Shown in pieces: positions 7,628-12,137 of a stretch of DNA of 12,137 nt. Location of the stretch: NCBI GenBank assembly GCA_947475795.1, contig CANJOX010000059.1, positions 1 to 12,137 on the forward strand, read 5' to 3'. The first letter of the stretch is position 1. Each line of letters opens with the position of its first letter. Made by a program: the position numbers and the translations under genes. The DNA comes from Gemmatimonadota bacterium. GTDB lineage: Bacteria > Gemmatimonadota > Gemmatimonadetes > Gemmatimonadales > Gemmatimonadaceae. The notes below the pieces were generated by a model. The model did not search any database. It saw only the letters and a program-made list of their open reading frames with translations, and had not been told where the DNA came from.

Positions 7628-8543
7628 GCCCATCGCCCCGCCGGGGCGCATCGGCTTCATCGGCACGGGGCTGATCGGCACCCCGATGGTGCAGCGGCTG
7701 CTGGAGTGCGGCCGCGCGGTCTCGGTGTGGAACCGCACCCTCGACAAGGCGGCCCCGCTGGTGGAGCACGGTGCCACGCTGGCCGACTCGCCGCGCGCCC
7801 TGGCCGCGACGTGCGACATCGTCTGCCTGTGCCTCACCAACACCGCCGCCGTGCAGGACGTGGTGTTCGGCGCCGACGGCATCGGCGCCGTGATGCGCCC
7901 CGGCCAGCTGCTGATCGACCTGTCGAGTATTGCCCCTGACACGACGCGGGAGATGGCGGACCGGCTCGCCGCCACGTCCGGGGCCTGCTGGATCGACGCG
8001 CCGGTGTCGGGCGGGCTGCCGCTGGCGCGCGCCGGGCGCCTCATCGTGTTTGCCGGCGGGCACGCCGACGACATCGCGCGCGCGGCCCCGGTGTTCGACG
8101 CGCTCGCGCAGCGCGTCACGCATATGGGCAGTCACGGCGCCGGCCAGCTCGCGAAGAGCTGCAACCAGATGATCGTCGCCTGCAATCTGGTCACGATCGC
8201 CGAGATGCTCGCCTTCGCCGCCAAGTCGGGGATCGACGCGACGCGGCTGCCGGGCGCGCTCGCCGGTGGCTTTGCCGACTCCCTGCCGCTGCAGATTTTC
8301 GGACCGCGCATGGCGGCCGGTGTGGACACCCCGCGCATCGGGGCGCTGGCCACCTTCCGCAAGGACATCGAGCAGGTGGTGCGTCTGGCCGCGGAGCAGG
8401 ATGCCTATGCGCCCATGGCCACCCGCGCCGCCGAGGTGCTGCTGGAAGCGAGCCGCGCGCCGGCGGTCGGTGCCGACGCCGACGTGTCGCGGATCATCCG
8501 GTTGTTTGTGCCGCCGGTCGACGGCGCAGCGGGTACCGCATGA
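7620..8543 (+). CDS. NAD(P)-dependent oxidoreductase, 3-hydroxyisobutyrate dehydrogenase/tartronate-semialdehyde reductase family
   Basis: A 307-residue beta-hydroxyacid dehydrogenase. The Rossmann motif GFIGTGLIG is at residues 12-20, followed by W-N38-R-T40 at the end of the second strand, a sequence typical of NADPH-preferring members. The substrate-binding DAPVSGG (126-132), the GSHGAGQLAKSCNQ segment (170-183) with catalytic Lys179, and FRKDI (247-251) complete the family pattern. Members act on 3-hydroxyisobutyrate, tartronate semialdehyde (GarR/GlxR), succinic semialdehyde/glyoxylate, or sugar-acid derivatives. Which applies here cannot be decided. The ATG at 7620 overlaps the SDR gene by 8 nt and the stop overlaps the next ATG in an ATGA, so the three proteins are very likely translationally coupled. 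Confidence 0.92.
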   Translation: MPEPIAPPGRIGFIGTGLIGTPMVQRLLECGRAVSVWNRTLDKAAPLVEHGATLADSPRALAATCDIVCLCLTNTAAVQDVVFGADGIGAVMRPGQLLIDLSSIAPDTTREMADRLAATSGACWIDAPVSGGLPLARAGRLIVFAGGHADDIARAAPVFDALAQRVTHMGSHGAGQLAKSCNQMIVACNLVTIAEMLAFAAKSGIDATRLPGALAGGFADSLPLQIFGPRMAAGVDTPRIGALATFRKDIEQVVRLAAEQDAYAPMATRAAEVLLEASRAPAVGADADVSRIIRLFVPPVDGAAGTA

Positions 8544-10243
8544 CCAGGCGGTTCCGCTCGGCGAACATCCACGAGGGGCTGTTGCGCGCCCCCACGCGCG
8601 CCTTTCTCGGCGCGCTCGGGCAGGACGACGACGAGATCGCGCGGCCGCACATCGGCGTGTTCCACACGGGCGGCGAGATGAGCCCGTGCAACACGCTGTT
8701 GCGCGATCAGGCGCAGCACGCCAAAACCGGGATCTACGCCGCCGGCGGCATGCCGCACGAATGCCCGGTGGCGTCCGTGTCAGATGGCTTGTCGATCGCG
8801 CACAGCGGCATGCGCTTCTCGCTGGTGTCACGCGAACTCATCGCCGACAGCGTGGAAGCGTCCACGCGCGGGCATCAGTGGGATGGCATCTTCGCGATCG
8901 GCGGCTGCGACAAGAACCTACCCGGCCTCATGATGGGGATCGTGCGCTGCAACGTGCCGGGCGTGTTCGTGCACGGCGGCGCGGCGCTGCCGGGGCATTT
9001 CCGCGGCCGCGACACCAACATTGGCGAGACGTACGAGATGATCGGCAAGGTGCTCGCCCACGAGGCGACGCCGGACGACCTGCAGGAGATCACCCGCTCG
9101 TGCCTGCCCACCGCGGGATCGTGCGCGGGACAGTTCACCGCCAACACGATGGGGATGGTGTCCGAGGCGCTCGGACTCGCCCCGATCGGCTCGAGCATGA
9201 TTCCGGCGGTGTACGCTGAACGCGCCCCGTTGCTACGGCGCGCCGGCGTGGCGCTGATGCGCGCGGTGCTGGGCGACGGTCCGCTGCCGCGCGACATCGT
9301 GACGCGCAAGGCGCTCGAGAACGCGTGTGCGGTGGTATCGGCCACGGGCGGCTCCACGAATGCGGCGCTGCATCTGCCCGCCATCGCACACGAAGCCGGC
9401 ATCCGTTTTCATCTGGACGACGTGGCGGCGGTGTTTGCGCGCACGCCGCTGATTGCCGACCTGCAGCCGGGCGGACGCTTTCTCGCGCGCGACCTCTACC
9501 ACGTGGGTGGTGCCGGTGTGGTGCTGCGCGCGCTGCTCGACCTTGGCGCGCTGCACGGCGACTGCCTCACGTTCACCGGACGCACGCTGGCGCAGGAGCT
9601 CGAGCACACCGCACGCCCCGACGGCGAGGTGGTGCGCACCGCGGCCAACCCCCGTTCCACCGACGGCGGCGTGACCATGCTCACCGGCAACCTGTGCCCC
9701 GATGGCGCACTGCTCAAGACGGCCGGGCTGGCCACCCTCGTGCATCGCGGGCCGGCGCGGGTGTTCGAATCGGAGGAGCAGGCGCAGGCGGCCGTGCGCG
9801 ACCGACAGTACGCCCGCGGCGACGTGCTCGTGATCCGCAACGAAGGGCCACGCGGCGGCCCCGGCATGCGTGAGATGCTGGGTATCACCGCGCTGCTGTA
9901 CGGGCAGGGAGTGGGTGCCGAGGTAGCGCTGCTCACCGACGGCCGCTTCAGCGGTGCCACGCGCGGCCTGTGCATCGGCCACGCGGGGCCGGAAGCAGCC
10001 GATGGCGGCCCGATCGCCCTGCTGCGCGACGGCGACCTCATCGCGATCGACGCGCGGCCGCAGGCCCGCACGATCACGGTGGAGCTGAGCGACGTCGAGC
10101 TCGCGGCACGACGGGCCGCGTTGCCGGCGGCCCCCATGCCACGGCTGGGCGGCGTGCTCGAGAAGTACACGAAGCTCGTGGGACCAGCCAGCGCGGGGGC
10201 CGTGACCCACTCAGGCGCCGTGCACTGGCCCGACGACGGCTAA
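8540..10243 (+). CDS. IlvD/Edd family dehydratase (dihydroxy-acid or sugar-acid dehydratase)
   Basis: A 567-residue Fe-S dehydratase of normal family length. Three cysteines that can hold a [2Fe-2S] cluster are present: Cys50 (MSPCN), Cys123 (GGCDKNLPG) and Cys195 (GSCAGQFTANTM). Asp82 (VSDGL) and Lys125 (usually carbamylated) would bind Mg2+, and T466-D-G-R-F-S-G472 includes the catalytic Ser471. The C-terminal IGHAGPEAADGGPIAL and KYTKLVGPASAGAVTH are typical. The enzyme removes water from a 2,3-dihydroxy acid to give a 2-keto-3-deoxy acid. Sequence alone does not separate branched-chain amino acid IlvD from aldonate dehydratases (arabonate, xylonate, gluconate). The coupled SDR and GarR-like genes, and the absence of ilv or leu neighbours, lean to a sugar-acid role. 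The ATG lies in an ATGA overlap with the preceding stop. The stop codon falls inside the first unit of a tandem repeat array. Confidence 0.93.
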   Translation: MTRRFRSANIHEGLLRAPTRAFLGALGQDDDEIARPHIGVFHTGGEMSPCNTLLRDQAQHAKTGIYAAGGMPHECPVASVSDGLSIAHSGMRFSLVSRELIADSVEASTRGHQWDGIFAIGGCDKNLPGLMMGIVRCNVPGVFVHGGAALPGHFRGRDTNIGETYEMIGKVLAHEATPDDLQEITRSCLPTAGSCAGQFTANTMGMVSEALGLAPIGSSMIPAVYAERAPLLRRAGVALMRAVLGDGPLPRDIVTRKALENACAVVSATGGSTNAALHLPAIAHEAGIRFHLDDVAAVFARTPLIADLQPGGRFLARDLYHVGGAGVVLRALLDLGALHGDCLTFTGRTLAQELEHTARPDGEVVRTAANPRSTDGGVTMLTGNLCPDGALLKTAGLATLVHRGPARVFESEEQAQAAVRDRQYARGDVLVIRNEGPRGGPGMREMLGITALLYGQGVGAEVALLTDGRFSGATRGLCIGHAGPEAADGGPIALLRDGDLIAIDARPQARTITVELSDVELAARRAALPAAPMPRLGGVLEKYTKLVGPASAGAVTHSGAVHWPDDG

Positions 10244-10338
10244 CGCGCGACGGCTAACGCGCGACGGCTCACGCGCGACGGCTCACGCGCGACGGCTCAC
10301 GCGCGACGGCTCACGCGCGACGGCTCACGCGCGACGGC
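10234..10338. repeat. 14-bp tandem repeat array between convergent genes
   Basis: Seven full head-to-tail copies of a 14-bp unit fill 10234-10331, followed by a 7-base partial copy. The first two copies read CGACGGCTAACGCG and the next five CGACGGCTCACGCG. The first copy contains the TAA stop of the IlvD/Edd gene, so the array appears to have grown from the end of that gene. It occupies most of the gap to the convergent gene ending at 10354. Adjacent units also offer GCGCG/CGCGC arms around 8 nt. Copies are identical within each of the two types, suggesting recent slippage. Confidence 0.95.
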
Positions 10339-10353
10339 GAGGGTGGCCGGCGG

Positions 10354-10830
10354 TTACCGTGGCGCGGCGGGCATCGCCGGCAGGCACATCACGAAGACCT
10401 GATAGCGCGTCTGCCCCTCGGGGAGGCGCAGGCGTTCGTTCACCCGCGACTCGGCATCCGTCCCCAGCAACGCCTCAGCGTTGATGTTGAACAGGCAGTC
10501 CGCCTGCTCCCAGCGGAAGCGCAACGACCCCTCGTTCGGCGAATCGCGCGGGTCGGGCGTGCGCACCCACCCCGCCGCCCGCACCCGCTCGTACAGCAGC
10601 ACCGCTTCCCGGTTCACACCGATCGCCGTGCCGCCGGCGGCTGTGATGCGACACCCCGCCACGCGCCGCTGCGTGCGCCAGTCGTCGATCGTATCGCGTT
10701 CCACCTCGGCGATCATCTGCCGGTCCGTACGGAGAAAGCGCGCCGCCGCGACGCACGACGCCGTGTCGGCGGGGGCGGCAGACCGGCCGGTGGCGGGAAG
10801 CGTGAGGGTGAGCAGCAGCGCGAGAAGCAT
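10354..10830 (-). CDS. Hypothetical secreted four-cysteine protein
   Basis: A 158-residue protein not recognised as a known family. Residues 1-19 are a short but clear signal peptide (leucine-rich MLLALLLTLTLP, likely cleaved near GRSAA), so the protein is probably periplasmic. The mature part has four cysteines (26, 60, 112, 149), an even number that would allow two disulfides, one of which could tie the ends together. It is rich in Arg and Ala, with a tryptophan-containing middle (WRTQRR, GWVRTPD, FRWEQADC) and no metal or catalytic motif that can be seen. The signal peptide, lack of overlap with neighbours and start position support a real gene. It is divergent from fructose-bisphosphatase (83 bp apart) and convergent with the IlvD/Edd gene. 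A TATCAC on the minus strand (10859-10864) might be a -10, with a ~22-nt leader. Function unknown. Confidence 0.75.
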   Translation of the reverse strand: MLLALLLTLTLPATGRSAAPADTASCVAAARFLRTDRQMIAEVERDTIDDWRTQRRVAGCRITAAGGTAIGVNREAVLLYERVRAAGWVRTPDPRDSPNEGSLRFRWEQADCLFNINAEALLGTDAESRVNERLRLPEGQTRYQVFVMCLPAMPAAPR

Positions 10831-10867
10831 CGGGCGGGTCGCCGCGGGGCGCGAGTCGGTGATATCG

Positions 10868-10892
10868 TGCAGGGAACGAATCGTACCCTGCA
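10868..10892. promoter_or_regulatory. 25-bp near-perfect palindrome in the divergent promoter region, candidate operator
   Basis: Centred on base 10880, the outer arms TGCAGGG (10868-10874) and CCCTGCA (10886-10892) and inner arms ACGA (10876-10879) and TCGT (10881-10884) are fully complementary; only 10875/10885 (A opposite A) breaks the symmetry. The palindrome ends two bases before TTTAAC (10894-10899), a possible -10 for the fructose-bisphosphatase gene. It begins four bases after the possible minus-strand -10 (10859-10864) of the secreted-protein gene. A dimeric repressor or activator acting on both genes would fit. The regulator is not identified. Confidence 0.55.
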
Positions 10893-10913
10893 GTTTAACC
10901 GAGACGCCCCCCG

Positions 10914-11927
<1,014 letters not shown>

Positions 11928-11951
11928 ACGCCCCAACGGCTGGCGCAGAGA

Positions 11952-12137
11952 TCACGCACCGCGTCGTCGTTTGTGCGCCAAGTACATCGCTTCGACCTTT
12001 TCGCGGGCCCACGGGGTACGACGTAGGAACTTGAGACTCGACGAAATACTCGGGTCGCTCGTGAAGCAGGCAATTCGGACGCGACGGCTCATCCGCTCCC
12101 AGCCCACCTCTTCCACGAGTTCGGTGAGGATGCGCTC
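11952..12137 (-). CDS. VF530 family DNA-binding protein (5' partial, truncated by window end)
   Basis: Reading the minus strand from the window edge gives 61 residues to a TGA at 11952-11954; the start codon lies beyond the window. The segment [18 protein letters not shown], then [20 protein letters not shown] and [12 protein letters not shown], is the hallmark of the VF530 family (DUF2132), small single-domain proteins of about 75-90 residues annotated as DNA-binding from structure. About 10-20 N-terminal residues are probably missing. The C-terminus is basic (AHKRRRGA). The gene converges on fructose-bisphosphatase, with a 24-bp gap in which no terminator is clear. The family's cellular role is not established. 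Confidence 0.88.
   Translation of the reverse strand, partial: ERILTELVEEVGWERMSRRVRIACFTSDPSISSSLKFLRRTPWAREKVEAMYLAHKRRRGA

Noticed and set aside
6779..8831. Minus-strand open frames of 446 and 417 codons opposite the SDR operon
   Set aside because: They overlap three recognisable enzymes on the plus strand, and their translations resemble no family.
10234..10338. Tandem repeats considered as a CRISPR array
   Set aside because: Units are directly adjacent with no spacers, only 14 bp long, and no cas genes are nearby.
12081..12091. GCGACGGCTCA inside the VF530 gene matching 11 bases of the 14-bp repeat
   Set aside because: A single short GC-rich match inside a conserved coding frame; most likely chance.

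Overview
The window is GC-rich and gene-dense: twelve protein-coding genes, two of them cut by the window edges. No rRNA, tRNA, CRISPR, IS element or phage gene was seen. No clear Shine-Dalgarno sequence precedes any start. At least two genes (starts at 943 and 6851) have sigma70-like -35/-10 pairs placed so that transcription would begin on or next to the ATG. High GC, leaderless-type starts, the A-x-A-Q signal-peptide end of the serine hydrolase and the gene types resemble Gemmatimonadota. That placement is an inference from style, not from a marker gene.

Layout: (1) 1-915, the C-terminal part of a PQQ-dependent sugar/alcohol dehydrogenase with a cytochrome c domain inside the propeller. 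(2) 943-2595, a secreted beta-lactamase-fold serine hydrolase. (3) 2649-3722, a YqjM-type Old Yellow Enzyme. (4) 3818-4327, a small protein joining a DnaJ J-domain to what looks like a PilZ (c-di-GMP-binding) domain. (5) 4479-5966 and 5989-6801, a SulP anion transporter and an alpha/beta hydrolase 22 bp apart. (6) 6851-10243, a tight three-gene operon: SDR dehydrogenase, 3-hydroxyisobutyrate-dehydrogenase-family reductase and IlvD/Edd dehydratase, overlapping by 8 and 4 nt. (7) 10234-10338, a 14-bp tandem repeat array whose first copy holds the IlvD/Edd stop codon. (8) 10354-10830 (minus), an unrecognised small secreted four-cysteine protein, divergent from (9) 10914-11927, class I fructose-1,6-bisphosphatase; a 25-bp near-perfect palindrome lies between them. 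(10) 11952-12137 (minus), the C-terminal part of a VF530-family DNA-binding protein.

The genes are mostly housekeeping or peripheral carbon metabolism. A loose theme is sugar and sugar-acid handling: periplasmic PQQ oxidation, a possible acid dehydration/reduction operon and gluconeogenic FBPase. Only the SDR-reductase-dehydratase trio is tied together by overlapping reading frames. The observations most worth following are the J-domain/PilZ fusion, the 14-bp array, the palindrome in the FBPase divergent promoter region, and the leaderless promoters.
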